Of a stretch of 64,000 nt of DNA, positions 1-8,327 are shown piece after piece. Numbering within the stretch: the first letter of the stretch is position 1; every line of letters starts with the position of its first letter. The notes under the pieces are model-generated. The model ran no database searches. It saw only the letters and a list, made by a program, of their open reading frames with translations, and was not told the DNA's origin. Made by a program: the position numbers and the translations under genes. The stretch comes from JAAFIP01 sp043774625 (GTDB lineage Bacteria; Pseudomonadota; Gammaproteobacteria; Burkholderiales; Burkholderiaceae_C), in the NCBI GenBank assembly GCA_043774625.1, contig JAYVTG010000101.1, positions 26,106-90,105 of the forward strand, given 5' to 3'.

Positions 1-934
1 ATTCAGCGGCCTCAATGCGTCCGCCCAGATCGCGGGCAATCACGCGCCCCCCCGTAGTGATGGCAATATCTTCAAGCATGGCCTTGCGCCAGTGCCCGTA
101 TTCCGGTGGATGGATAGCTGCAACAACGGTACCGCCTTTTTCGCGCGATGCCAGCAGGCTGACCACGCAGGGGGGTGCTACCTCCTCGGCCAGTATCAGT
201 AGGGGTCGATTGCTGTTCGCAACCAGTGCCAGCAGCGCCGTCACCTCTTCCTGCGTCTGCAGCTTGTGGTCGGTCATAAGGATGTAGGGGTTGTTCAGGA
301 CGACCTGCATCTTTTCCACGTCAGTCACCATGTGGTGTGACAGATAGCCACGGTCAAAACTCATGCCGTCTAGCACTTCGAGCGTAGTTTCGACCGTATT
401 GCCAGGCTCCACCGAGACGATGCCGGTTGCGCCGACTTGCTTGAGCGCATCAGCCACCAAACGGCCAGTCGCCTCGTCATTTGCAGCGACTATCGCCACA
501 GCGCGTACTTCCTGATTTCCGCTGACCGGTGCAGCCATAGCCTTGAGAGCCGTGATGGTGTCCTCTACCGCTAGCTCAAGCCCCTGTACCAACTCAACCG
601 CATTAGCTCCGGCGATCAGTGCTTCCAGACCTAGTTGCACGAGTGCGTCGGCCAGTACTGTGGCTGTGGTGGTGCCATCGCCGGCAACCTCATTGGTTTG
701 TTTGGCAACCTCACGCAGCACCTGGGCCCCCATGTTTTCGAAGGGGTCTTCCAACTCGATTTCGTCCGCGATGCTGACACCATCTCGCGAGATGATAGGA
801 GTACCTATGGGCCTGTCCATGATGACGTTTAACCCGCTAGGCCCCAGCGTACCACTAACTGCGCGCGCCAACTTCGCCACGCCACGACCAAGCGCGGCGC
901 GAGCGTCTACATCGTGCAACATGATTTTTGCCAT
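1..934 (-). CDS. mimG: GroEL-like chaperonin of the monooxygenase cluster (3' end outside window)
   Basis: A Cpn60-type protein; 311 codons are visible and the C-terminus lies beyond the window edge. Translation from ATG 934 shows the TLGPxGxNV segment (about residues 29-37), DGVS with Asp at 51 and the ATP-binding GDGTTT loop at 85-90. The start has a strong AGGAGA site 8 nt upstream and lies 12 nt after the DUF59 gene. As the last gene of a group-5 di-iron monooxygenase operon it matches MimG, a GroEL-like protein reported to be needed for functional MimABCD. The sequence is divergent from housekeeping GroEL and no groES is adjacent, so a client-specific chaperonin for the hydroxylase is the likely role (inference). 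A second general GroEL is the alternative. Confidence 0.9.
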   Translation of the reverse strand, partial: MAKIMLHDVDARAALGRGVAKLARAVSGTLGPSGLNVIMDRPIGTPIISRDGVSIADEIELEDPFENMGAQVLREVAKQTNEVAGDGTTTATVLADALVQLGLEALIAGANAVELVQGLELAVEDTITALKAMAAPVSGNQEVRAVAIVAANDEATGRLVADALKQVGATGIVSVEPGNTVETTLEVLDGMSFDRGYLSHHMVTDVEKMQVVLNNPYILMTDHKLQTQEEVTALLALVANSNRPLLILAEEVAPPCVVSLLASREKGGTVVAAIHPPEYGHWRKAMLEDIAITTGGRVIARDLGGRIEAAE

Positions 935-946
935 GATCGCTCTCCT

Positions 947-1792
947 TTAGATGTGCTGCGCCAATTGCAAAGACGAACCTGAGCCAGTGCAACCCGCACG
1001 CCCTGATAACGCGACTGACGACGGTATGAAGTGGATGGGATGCTCGTCTAAGGCGAGGGTCACCGGTGGTGCATCAGCACCGTACCTTGCGGCAAGCAGC
1101 CCACGACACAGAGCCCCATTGAAGTCCGTGTTGACGCTGACCAGTCGCAAACCCCGTAGATAAACTGGCAGGGCTTCGGCAGCGATGGCAGCGCCAGCCG
1201 TATCGACGAATGCAAGGCTACTTGCAGCAGGCACCACTGTTGCAACGACATGGCGATATGCCAAGTACCTGGTGCGCAGCTTTTGCCCTTCCAGGTCAAG
1301 CTGCAGGGTTGACAGTTGTCCAAGACCCAACTGCGCCAACTCACTGGCTGCATAATCGGCTTCCAACAGATGCCGCAGCAACTTTTCCTGCCGCCTCTGG
1401 TACGCCTTGAGCGCAAAAATATGCCGTACTTCGTCCAGATTGCCGCTGGCTTCGTTGCCAAAGGTCTGGTCAAACGACAAACCATGTGCCAGACCCTGAT
1501 TGATCTGTGCGTCGTTCATATGCTCTACTAACTGCACTGCGACCCGCGTGACCCATGGGAGCTCGGCTGCGGCTCGGCGCATATCGTCGGCCATCAAAAA
1601 CGCAAAATTCGCAGCGCACCAGTAGGTAGGTAGCCGAAAGCAGATATCCACCCCGCCTTGATCGTCCACTTCAATTTTTGTCACAAAACCCAGCTCAACC
1701 ACAGACTCGTCGAGCTCAGGGTCACTGACCAGAGCAAGTGCCGCGCGGACTTCGTCCGCGCAGGCGTTGGCTAACAGAGCGGGCGTGTTCAT
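947..1792 (-). CDS. MIP18/DUF59 domain protein of SDIMO operon
   Basis: This 281-residue protein has an N-terminal MIP18/DUF59-like domain (about 15-100) with the family pattern DPELxxSVVELGFV near residue 24 and a conserved Cys in the LPTYWC segment near 59. The C-terminal 170 residues match nothing I recognise. DUF59 proteins take part in iron-sulfur or di-iron protein maturation. In group-5 monooxygenase operons a DUF59 gene usually sits between the amidohydrolase and the chaperonin, exactly as here. Its start overlaps the amidohydrolase stop by 4 nt, indicating translational coupling. Help in loading or folding the di-iron hydroxylase is an inference; an electron-transfer role is not supported because no extra Cys cluster is visible. 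Confidence 0.8.
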   Translation of the reverse strand: MNTPALLANACADEVRAALALVSDPELDESVVELGFVTKIEVDDQGGVDICFRLPTYWCAANFAFLMADDMRRAAAELPWVTRVAVQLVEHMNDAQINQGLAHGLSFDQTFGNEASGNLDEVRHIFALKAYQRRQEKLLRHLLEADYAASELAQLGLGQLSTLQLDLEGQKLRTRYLAYRHVVATVVPAASSLAFVDTAGAAIAAEALPVYLRGLRLVSVNTDFNGALCRGLLAARYGADAPPVTLALDEHPIHFIPSSVALSGRAGCTGSGSSLQLAQHI

Positions 1793-2817
1793 TTTGCAGT
1801 TGCTAGTTCGGCTTGGGTGCTGCTTGCAAGACGCACCTTTTGCTTGGATACGTCGATGTCATAGAGCCGCGCAGCGTTCAACCCAAGGATTTTTTTCTTG
1901 GCTTCCAGCGTCAGGTTGACGCCGGTCTCCTTGCGCACGTTATCCGGCAGTTCAAATGCCATAAACTTCTCAATCAACCACTTGGGCGACCAGATGCCGT
2001 AATCACTGCCATACAGAAGCTTGTCCTCGCCAATCCAGAACAACAGCTCTGAGATCACGTGAGCGAAATACTCGGGGCGTGAATGGATAAACGGCATCAC
2101 CACCGCCAGACCACCGTAGACATTGGTCTCTTGTGTGGCTATCCAGCAAAAATCATCCAGGCGAGGTAAACCGCAGTGTTCGACGATGAAATTCAAATTT
2201 TGGAAGCTCGTTGCAGCGTCATCAATGTCTGCTACATCAAATGCATCACGATTGAGTGGCAAGATGGTTGGCCCCTTGTGCACATGGATATTCTTAATAC
2301 CCAACTTGCCGCAGCGCTCCAGGTACTTCTGCGCTGCAGGGTCTGATAATTTGTAGCCCTTGCTCTCACCACGCCACTCAGCCGTGTACAGCTTGACCCC
2401 CTTGATTTTGTATTTGGCAGCCAGCTCCTCCAGGCGATCCAGACCGGCCTCTCCATCACGAGGGTCAAACGCACCATTGACGATGAAGCGATCTGGATGC
2501 TTCTCCTTCATTCTATGGTTCTGCTCGGTGGTGTTAAAACCTTTGGTATAGAAATCGGTCAGATAGGTCGGTTGACAGATGGCCATATCGTCGTAACCAT
2601 TGACAAAAAGATCCTGATACATAGCTTCAGCGCCATAGTGGTCAAACTTGTCTTTTGCCCACTTATATTCAGGTGGACTCAAGTTGGAGTGGTAAGCGTA
2701 GAAGCAGTCGATAAACTGCTGGCCGTGTATGTTCTTAATGTTGTTCTTGCGGGCATCCCACAAATGCACATGACCGTCAATGACGAATATCTCTTCACCG
2801 CTTTTGGTTTTAAACAT
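1789..2817 (-). CDS. Amidohydrolase family 2 (metal-dependent hydrolase) of SDIMO operon
   Basis: A 342-residue TIM-barrel amidohydrolase-2 protein. Metal-binding motifs are DGHVH (14-18), HVH (178-180), EHC (213-215) and GSDYG (270-274), in the usual order and at full length. The ATG has an AGGAG site about 9 nt upstream. Genes of this family are standard partners of PrmABCD/MimABCD operons, but their reaction is not settled; hydrolysis or decarboxylation of a ring or carbonyl product is possible. It lies 32 nt after the BLUF gene and overlaps the DUF59 gene by 4 nt, so it is co-transcribed with the oxygenase. Confidence 0.85.
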   Translation of the reverse strand: MFKTKSGEEIFVIDGHVHLWDARKNNIKNIHGQQFIDCFYAYHSNLSPPEYKWAKDKFDHYGAEAMYQDLFVNGYDDMAICQPTYLTDFYTKGFNTTEQNHRMKEKHPDRFIVNGAFDPRDGEAGLDRLEELAAKYKIKGVKLYTAEWRGESKGYKLSDPAAQKYLERCGKLGIKNIHVHKGPTILPLNRDAFDVADIDDAATSFQNLNFIVEHCGLPRLDDFCWIATQETNVYGGLAVVMPFIHSRPEYFAHVISELLFWIGEDKLLYGSDYGIWSPKWLIEKFMAFELPDNVRKETGVNLTLEAKKKILGLNAARLYDIDVSKQKVRLASSTQAELATAK

Positions 2818-2849
2818 GACTTTTCTCCTGGGTTGATAAGTAAAAACTG

Positions 2850-3341
2850 CTATGAACCGATTCCGTAACCGCGCGTCAGACTCCGCAATATCGAGACAAC
2901 TTTTTCCTGTGCCTCGCCCAGTCGCCAGGATTCACCTTCTGTGGTGCCCGTGGGGGTGGCAATCAACGGAATATCTGGACTGCCGTACTCCCCAACATTG
3001 GCCATGGCCCAACGTCCAAACGCCCGGGTCGGCACGTGGCCTTCTTGCGTTAAATCAACATTGTCATGGCGCGGATCGGTCTTGATGACAGCGAAGAGTT
3101 TGCGCACTGCCTGCTCGTCACCTTCCAGCACTTGCGCGAACCAGTGGTCATACAGTAGCAGTGCACCAGTAATGCCTTTCGTTGCATTTGCCGCCCTTGC
3201 TACACGCAAAATAACGCCCAATTCACGATCCATGCTGGAATCAGCAATCTTGCTTCGGCTGCGATAGATCAGACGAAACACCCCAGGAGCAGCTGTTTCT
3301 GGGACTTCCATTTTTGTTGGAGCGTGAATGGTAGAGGGCAT
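2850..3341 (-). CDS. BLUF-domain blue-light photoreceptor inside the SDIMO operon
   Basis: A 163-residue protein that is almost only a BLUF (FAD blue-light sensing) domain, about residues 20-118. The chromophore residues of the family are present: Tyr26 in the RLIYRS strand, Asn52 in the NATKGITG segment, Gln70 in FAQVLEG, and Trp111/Met113 in the RWAM stretch. The family motif DPRH is at 89-92. A 20-residue N-terminal and a 45-residue C-terminal extension carry no output domain I recognise, so it is a short BLUF that would act on a partner protein. It starts 8 nt after the coupling-protein stop and is followed 32 nt later by the amidohydrolase, so it is embedded in the operon. What it controls is unknown. 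Confidence 0.92.
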   Translation of the reverse strand: MPSTIHAPTKMEVPETAAPGVFRLIYRSRSKIADSSMDRELGVILRVARAANATKGITGALLLYDHWFAQVLEGDEQAVRKLFAVIKTDPRHDNVDLTQEGHVPTRAFGRWAMANVGEYGSPDIPLIATPTGTTEGESWRLGEAQEKVVSILRSLTRGYGIGS

Positions 3342-3349
3342 GATGGTCT

Positions 3350-3706
3350 CTACTCAAATGCCATGGCTTCTTCCATGTTTCCGAATAACGTAACGGTGTT
3401 GTCATCAACCAGAACCATGCGGCCATAGTGAGTGGAAGTGGAAATTTCAAACAGGTGAGGCGTCATCGGGCGTCCGAGGGCTTCGCTGATCTCATCCATC
3501 TTGAACTCGATCTTCGGGTCCCCGTCAATACGAATCATGGCTGGCATGTAGGTAACTTTGATTCCACGCTTCTCCCCCATGAGTTCGGCAATTGTGCGAG
3601 CATCGACGCTATCGCTCATGGTGACACCGCACTGGTGCGAGATAGTGGTTTCAAACCGCATGTCCTTCATGGAGCGGAAAATGGTGGTGGCGTGTACTTG
3701 TGACAT
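3350..3706 (-). CDS. prmD: SDIMO coupling/effector protein (MmoB/DmpM family)
   Basis: A 118-residue small regulatory component of soluble di-iron monooxygenases. These proteins bind the hydroxylase, lack cofactors, and tune substrate access and electron transfer at the di-iron site. The sequence has the family pattern of a central segment KVTYMPAMIRIDG (near residues 50-62) followed by a helix-rich end. The length fits the family. Start ATG 3706 has AAAGGAG 8 nt upstream. It is the fourth component in the order large hydroxylase, reductase, small hydroxylase, coupling protein, which is the order of group-5 (PrmABCD) systems. Confidence 0.88.
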   Translation of the reverse strand: MSQVHATTIFRSMKDMRFETTISHQCGVTMSDSVDARTIAELMGEKRGIKVTYMPAMIRIDGDPKIEFKMDEISEALGRPMTPHLFEISTSTHYGRMVLVDDNTVTLFGNMEEAMAFE

Positions 3707-3750
3707 GACAATACTCCTTTGATTAAATTCGAATGGAAGAATTGATGGTC

Positions 3751-4836
3751 TTAGACCAGCGAGCTGTTTAACAAGTCAAAGCCGATTTCCGAAGAGATCG
3801 TTTTAACGCGATTCTTCGCTTGGGCCAGCGCTTCGTCAAAGTGCGCTACCTTGACGCGTGGCAATGACCAGATTGGCTGGAGATGGTTCGCTGCCGACAA
3901 GGCTAAGCTGCCATGCTTCTGCATCCAGCCGCTAAAGAGCTTGCGGTTACTCTGGCCATGCTGTGTGTCCTCACTCAACATGTGGAACAACTCCACCGCA
4001 TTGGCTAGGTTACGCTCGTAATCGCTTTCTGCGGCTGCCACTACAGATGGTGTGATGAAGTCGTTCTGTGCTGCCGCCGCTTGCATCACAAAGCCGCTGC
4101 GAAATAGCTCACCTACCAGCGGTTCAAACACCAGATTGACAGCAAAATACTGTTCAAGATAGTCGCTCGCACCCATGATGGACTCAACCGCCTTACGCGT
4201 TTCTTGCCAAATAGGATCCTCAACCCAATGCTTCTTACCTGCTTCAGTATCAAAGCCATCAATATCCAATCCGATTTCACTGAGGTACAGCGTGATGTCC
4301 TGTGTAAAACGCATCTTGTAGGAGCAGTTGGTCAAAATAGCGTTGTTGATCATCTGGTTATAGCCATAGCGCTGCGCCTGCATGGTCGCAGTGCCCAAGC
4401 CAAACTCGGCATGCTTAAAAGCACCCACATGGTCTTGTAAAACCTTGACCCAAGTTTTGTCAAATCGCTTGGGTGAGCCAGAGCGACGCGCATTATCGAC
4501 CACGTTGGCAATCATCCCCACTATCGTTGATTGGCGTTGGTAATGCGTACGTTCCCATTCTTCATCTATGGAGCGGTATTTGTGCCAGTCAGAGCTTTTT
4601 GCTGCTGTCCAGCCCTCAAAGTAGGTGGGTGTGCCGTCGGCAAAGTTGATGATCCAGTCTTGCAGCAGGTAACGCTTGGGGTCAGGCTGCACATCCAGTG
4701 TCATGTCTTCGTAGTGACTGGCCTTGCGGCCCTTGGGCACAAAGTAGTTGTACTTGCGACTGTCGGATCCAGGAAAAACAGCGGAACCCGCTGCGCCTGA
4801 CCTGATCGGGGTGGGTTGCTCTAAGACTGCACTCAT
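3751..4836 (-). CDS. prmC: SDIMO hydroxylase small (beta) subunit
   Basis: A 361-residue ferritin-like helical protein matching the beta subunit of propane-type monooxygenase. It carries no di-iron ligand set of its own, as is normal for beta subunits, and packs against the large subunit. Recognisable features are an N-terminal low-complexity arm, the segment with YFEGWTAAKSSDWHKY near residue 70, and a long all-helical core. It lies 42 nt after the reductase gene and 44 nt before the coupling-protein gene. The placement of the reductase between the two hydroxylase subunits is characteristic of group-5 systems. Confidence 0.9.
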   Translation of the reverse strand: MSAVLEQPTPIRSGAAGSAVFPGSDSRKYNYFVPKGRKASHYEDMTLDVQPDPKRYLLQDWIINFADGTPTYFEGWTAAKSSDWHKYRSIDEEWERTHYQRQSTIVGMIANVVDNARRSGSPKRFDKTWVKVLQDHVGAFKHAEFGLGTATMQAQRYGYNQMINNAILTNCSYKMRFTQDITLYLSEIGLDIDGFDTEAGKKHWVEDPIWQETRKAVESIMGASDYLEQYFAVNLVFEPLVGELFRSGFVMQAAAAQNDFITPSVVAAAESDYERNLANAVELFHMLSEDTQHGQSNRKLFSGWMQKHGSLALSAANHLQPIWSLPRVKVAHFDEALAQAKNRVKTISSEIGFDLLNSSLV

Positions 4837-4878
4837 GGTTATCTCCTTGGCTGTGGGTGATAAAAATTAGCGGGCGGT

Positions 4879-5919
4879 TTAACGCGTCGCTGGCGTGAAC
4901 TTATCAAGATAAATATGCCCCGTTTCGATACCTGCGCCCTGTAACACAGGAAGCACGGCATCGATCATGGGCGGGGGACCGCACGAATAGGCATCCATGT
5001 CGCCGTTCAACCTTTCGGCTTTCAGGCGACGCGCCACCACGTCGTGAATAAATCCGGTTTCTCCTTCCCAGTTGTCTGCGGATTCGGCGTGCGAGAGTGC
5101 CGGAATAAAAATAAAATTGGGCACGCGCCTAGCAATTGCCGCGAACTCCTCTAAATAAAACAGGTCCTTACGCGAGCGCGCACCATAAAAGAAACGTACT
5201 GGTCGCTGCTCGCCACTGGCAATATGGTCGTTCAGAATGGACCACAACGGCGACATGCCAGACCCACCACCGACCAACACCATGGGGCCGCTACGCGCAT
5301 CGCGTCGAAAGCAGGTACCATAAGGTCCTTTGACTACCAAAGGCATGCCCTGTGCAAGTCCCCCATCGAGCTGCGCTGAAAAAGCGCCTTGCGGATACTT
5401 CTTGATGATGAACTCCAGTTGCCGCGCATTACTCGGTGTATTGGCCATCGAGAAAGAGCGTGTAATACCCATTCCCGGAATTGTGATGTCTACATACTGA
5501 CCTGCAAAAAACTGTAGCGGTGTATTGAGCTCCAGTTTTAACAAGCGAATATCGTGAGTGAGCGCGGAGACGTTGGACAGCGTGGCAGCAATCTCTTTCA
5601 CGGCAATAGAGTGCCGCATCAGATCTTCGTCGTAATTGAGCAACTCAACCACGATGTCACTGTAGACTAAGGTACGACACAAAAGAATATGCTCAGTTTC
5701 ACGTTCGTAGTCAGGCAAAGCGAATGTAGAGTACTTTTCCAATTCAACATCACCTTCCATCAAGCGTGACTTGCAACTGCTGCATTGCCCCTCCTTGCAT
5801 CCGTGCATGAGTGCTATGCCTTGGCGAAATCCTGCTTCCAGCACAGTCTCGCCCTCCATCACATCCATCTCGATGCCGACGGGCTCAAACCTCACCTTGT
5901 GGACAACTACGGCTGACAT
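4879..5919 (-). CDS. prmB: SDIMO NADH reductase (2Fe-2S ferredoxin / FAD / NAD)
   Basis: A 346-residue reductase that passes electrons from NADH to the hydroxylase. Domains in order are a plant-type 2Fe-2S ferredoxin (about 1-95) with ligands Cys41, Cys46, Cys49 and Cys81; an FAD-binding barrel (about 105-205) with the RSFSMANTP motif; and an NAD-binding domain (about 210-346) with GGGSGMSP. All cofactor residues are intact. Start ATG 5919 has GAGGA upstream. The gap to the large-subunit gene is 116 nt and includes a stretch of A/T-rich sequence but no terminator that I can see. Confidence 0.93.
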   Translation of the reverse strand: MSAVVVHKVRFEPVGIEMDVMEGETVLEAGFRQGIALMHGCKEGQCSSCKSRLMEGDVELEKYSTFALPDYERETEHILLCRTLVYSDIVVELLNYDEDLMRHSIAVKEIAATLSNVSALTHDIRLLKLELNTPLQFFAGQYVDITIPGMGITRSFSMANTPSNARQLEFIIKKYPQGAFSAQLDGGLAQGMPLVVKGPYGTCFRRDARSGPMVLVGGGSGMSPLWSILNDHIASGEQRPVRFFYGARSRKDLFYLEEFAAIARRVPNFIFIPALSHAESADNWEGETGFIHDVVARRLKAERLNGDMDAYSCGPPPMIDAVLPVLQGAGIETGHIYLDKFTPATR

Positions 5920-6035
5920 AAAAATCCTCGTTTATTATTTTCTTGTGGTAGTTTATGAATTGATAGAAAGAAGAACTCCATCGGCATCCGTAGGAGATGC
6001 CAGATGGTTCTTCTCTCCCATTCCAAGTACTCGGA

Positions 6036-7706
6036 CTAATTGAAAGCGTTGATCTTAAAGCCCTTGCGGTACTCGGCTGCAGCCTTTTCACGTCCTTCGG
6101 GTGTCAGCGCACGGAAGCCAGTGAGTGGGCTTCCAAGCGTGAAACCACGCACGTCATCCAGCGTCCACATTTCCTTGCCATCAAAGCGCAAGTGTGGTTG
6201 CGGCACCAGCGTTTTACCGTCGCTGCGTACAAAGCCCAGGTCTTTGATGGCATCGGCCAAGTCCCAGCCGTGGTAGCACTCTTCCCACTCGCGTCGACCT
6301 GCAAAGCGCCCCATTGCTGGTGTGGGCCGACCTTCAAATTCGGCAGCAAAGGCCACCTTGTGCGTCCAGCGACACTGTTCAGAGCAATAGGTGTAGATTT
6401 TCCCGTCCACCTCGTCATAGCAGAAATCTTCCCGGATCAAAGCTGGAACCATGCAACTCCAGCAGCGATGCGGATAGGCGTAACCGCATTCTTGATCGAA
6501 CAGAATATTAGTCTCGCCCGGCACACTCTTCTTGGCATACCACTTCCAGTAGTCGCCGAACTCGGCGTACCAGCCTGGGTACTTGTGCTCAAACCACTCA
6601 AAGTCTTTTTCTGTTTGGGCCTCAATACGCCAGAAGTTGACAGGCCAGCCCACCGAGAAGAATTGCGCAGTTTTATGCACATAGTTTTTCTTGACGATTC
6701 GATCCCAGGCCGCTCCAACATCGTCGTGGTGAATCTTGATGCCGTATTTTTCCAGCGGCAGCATGTAGGTACGGTAGTAGTCTTCGTAAATCCAGCGGTG
6801 CCAGAGCTCCGAATACGACTCTTTATTTTTGTCTCGGTCAGTTGTGCCGTACTCGATGAAGGTGCCTATAGCGGCATCTACAATGGCATGGTTTTGCCAG
6901 AATGCATACTTGAGATCACGTTCCAGCAGCAGATGGTTGTCGGGGTCGTGGATCATCGACATCAGCATGGAGTGACCATTGCCGATATGACGGCTCTCGT
7001 CCGACTGTACCGACAAAAACACGGTGGGCAGTGCATAGTCACCATTGCGAGCAGCCTCTGAGGGCATGGCCACAAACAGCGTGTTGGTAAATGCTGTCTC
7101 TGCCACTACGGTCAGGTAAATACTGGCGGAAGTGATGGCATCGCCTGTCACAAAGCCCTCAGCGAATTGGCGCCCGATAGTGGTGGCGTAGCACTTGCCG
7201 AATGCGGCTTCGGTGATGTCGAACCCGGCTGGATCGATATAGTTTTCCATGTACCACTTTTTCAGATTCATCTGGATGGTGGAATGGCGGAACTCATCGA
7301 CCATCTGCATAGTGAAGCCCGTGCGCAACTCCTCTCCAGGAGCCAGACGACCCACCATCGCCATCGAACGTGCAGCGGAAATTTCCGGGAAAGGGATGAT
7401 TGCCAAGAATAGCTTCATCCACTCAATCCAGCGTGGCTGAACGTTACGAAACATATCACCGCGTAACGCGGCGTCGAGCGCGCCATAAACGCGGTTGTCT
7501 TTTTCCTCTTGCATGGGAAAGTAAGAGCGCAGGACCTGTTTCATCGGGTCACGCGCCAGCTTGTTGATTTTGTAATCAGTCGGGAAGGTCATTGCTTCCT
7601 GAACGTAGCTCGGGGTCCAGCCCAGATCGGCAATGCGGCGTGCCGCCTCGCCAATCGTGACGCCCTTTTGGGAGGTTATCTTGTTGAGAGTTAAACCTGC
7701 AGACAT
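6036..7706 (-). CDS. prmA: Group-5 soluble di-iron monooxygenase, hydroxylase large (alpha) subunit
   Basis: A 556-residue catalytic subunit. The carboxylate-bridged di-iron ligands are visible in the usual two-helix-pair pattern: Glu109, Glu138-x-x-His141 (DEFRH), Glu203, and Glu237-x-x-His240 (DESRH). A C-terminal Cys-rich region (RCWSC and YCSEQC segments, near 415-450) is typical of PrmA/MimA. I chose ATG 7706 rather than ATG 7730 because only 7706 has a strong AAAGGAGAT site 7 nt upstream. PrmA-type enzymes oxidise propane at C2, acetone, or phenols; the sequence alone does not fix the substrate. It is the first oxygenase gene and lies about 225 nt downstream of a sigma-54 type promoter. 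Confidence 0.93.
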   Translation of the reverse strand: MSAGLTLNKITSQKGVTIGEAARRIADLGWTPSYVQEAMTFPTDYKINKLARDPMKQVLRSYFPMQEEKDNRVYGALDAALRGDMFRNVQPRWIEWMKLFLAIIPFPEISAARSMAMVGRLAPGEELRTGFTMQMVDEFRHSTIQMNLKKWYMENYIDPAGFDITEAAFGKCYATTIGRQFAEGFVTGDAITSASIYLTVVAETAFTNTLFVAMPSEAARNGDYALPTVFLSVQSDESRHIGNGHSMLMSMIHDPDNHLLLERDLKYAFWQNHAIVDAAIGTFIEYGTTDRDKNKESYSELWHRWIYEDYYRTYMLPLEKYGIKIHHDDVGAAWDRIVKKNYVHKTAQFFSVGWPVNFWRIEAQTEKDFEWFEHKYPGWYAEFGDYWKWYAKKSVPGETNILFDQECGYAYPHRCWSCMVPALIREDFCYDEVDGKIYTYCSEQCRWTHKVAFAAEFEGRPTPAMGRFAGRREWEECYHGWDLADAIKDLGFVRSDGKTLVPQPHLRFDGKEMWTLDDVRGFTLGSPLTGFRALTPEGREKAAAEYRKGFKINAFN

Positions 7707-8091
7707 GGAGATCTCCTTTGGTTTTGACATAAACCGTTGTTAAAACACGTGTGAGCCGGAACCCACGACATTGCTGCGGTGGTCGAAAGTATTAGCAAGC
7801 AGTGCATACCGAAAAGTGGCGGTGGAAAAGTTTCGTGCAAATGCTTTGTGGGCATGATTGCGGTGTATTCCAGGCCGTTGTTTCGATGTGCGCTGGACTC
7901 TTGCCAGACTATTGATCCAGGTAGTACATAGCGAATTTCGTGCCACTGCTCGATAACCCTTGGTTGGCTGCTGCCAGCCTTGGAAAACTGTATCGATAAG
8001 CCTTTGCTCCAGGCTCTTGCGTTGCGTTCTGGGACGGTCTGTACCAAACGTGCTGTGCATGCGTGAGACAAAGTTGTTCATGGCGGGTGTG
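7707..8091 (-). other. Intergenic leader upstream of prmA
   Basis: About 385 bp between the 67-residue gene and prmA. It holds the sigma-54 type site at 7931-7945. An open frame at 7740-8081 fills it, but its predicted protein is rich in Arg, His and Ser, resembles nothing, and contains the promoter site, so I treat the stretch as non-coding. Confidence 0.5.
7931..7945 (-). promoter_or_regulatory. Candidate sigma-54 promoter for prmA
   Basis: On the minus strand this reads TGGCACG-AAAT-TCGC followed by T. Against the sigma-54 consensus TGGCACG-N4-TTGC it has one mismatch, and the invariant GG and GC are kept with exactly 10 nt between them. It lies in the 385 bp between the small-protein gene stop (8092) and prmA. 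Its leader would be about 215 nt. Confidence 0.55.
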
Positions 8092-8295
8092 TCAGTGGGT
8101 AGTTGGCGTGGTGGCTTCAGGAGCTGAAGTCGGCACCTTCCCCTGCGTGATAAAACGCGCAGCGAGAATGAGTGTGCCTATCGTGAAGTCGGCGCCGTAC
8201 GCCGTACTCATCGCGTCGGTCAGCACGCTGAGTTGTCGATAGAGTTCGTCCTTTGACCGTGCTTCGTCAGATGAACTGGTGGTGTCGTCTTGCAT
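8092..8295 (-). CDS. Small conserved-looking hypothetical protein (67 aa)
   Basis: A 67-residue protein from an ATG preceded by a GGA-rich site. The N-terminus is acidic and Ser/Asp-rich, the middle is a predicted amphipathic helix (about 16-50), and the tail is Thr/Pro-rich. I do not recognise a family. It lies 32 nt after the WD40 gene and ahead of the monooxygenase genes on the same strand. It could be a small accessory or regulatory factor of the cluster, but nothing in it shows the role. Confidence 0.55.
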   Translation of the reverse strand: MQDDTTSSSDEARSKDELYRQLSVLTDAMSTAYGADFTIGTLILAARFITQGKVPTSAPEATTPTTH

Positions 8296-8327
8296 GGTTT
8301 TTTCCTTGGAGCGTTAGTTCTTTGGCA

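Noticed and set aside
7740..8081. 113-codon open frame just upstream of prmA
   Set aside because: Unusual composition, no similarity that I recognise, and it contains the sigma-54 type site; treated as leader.
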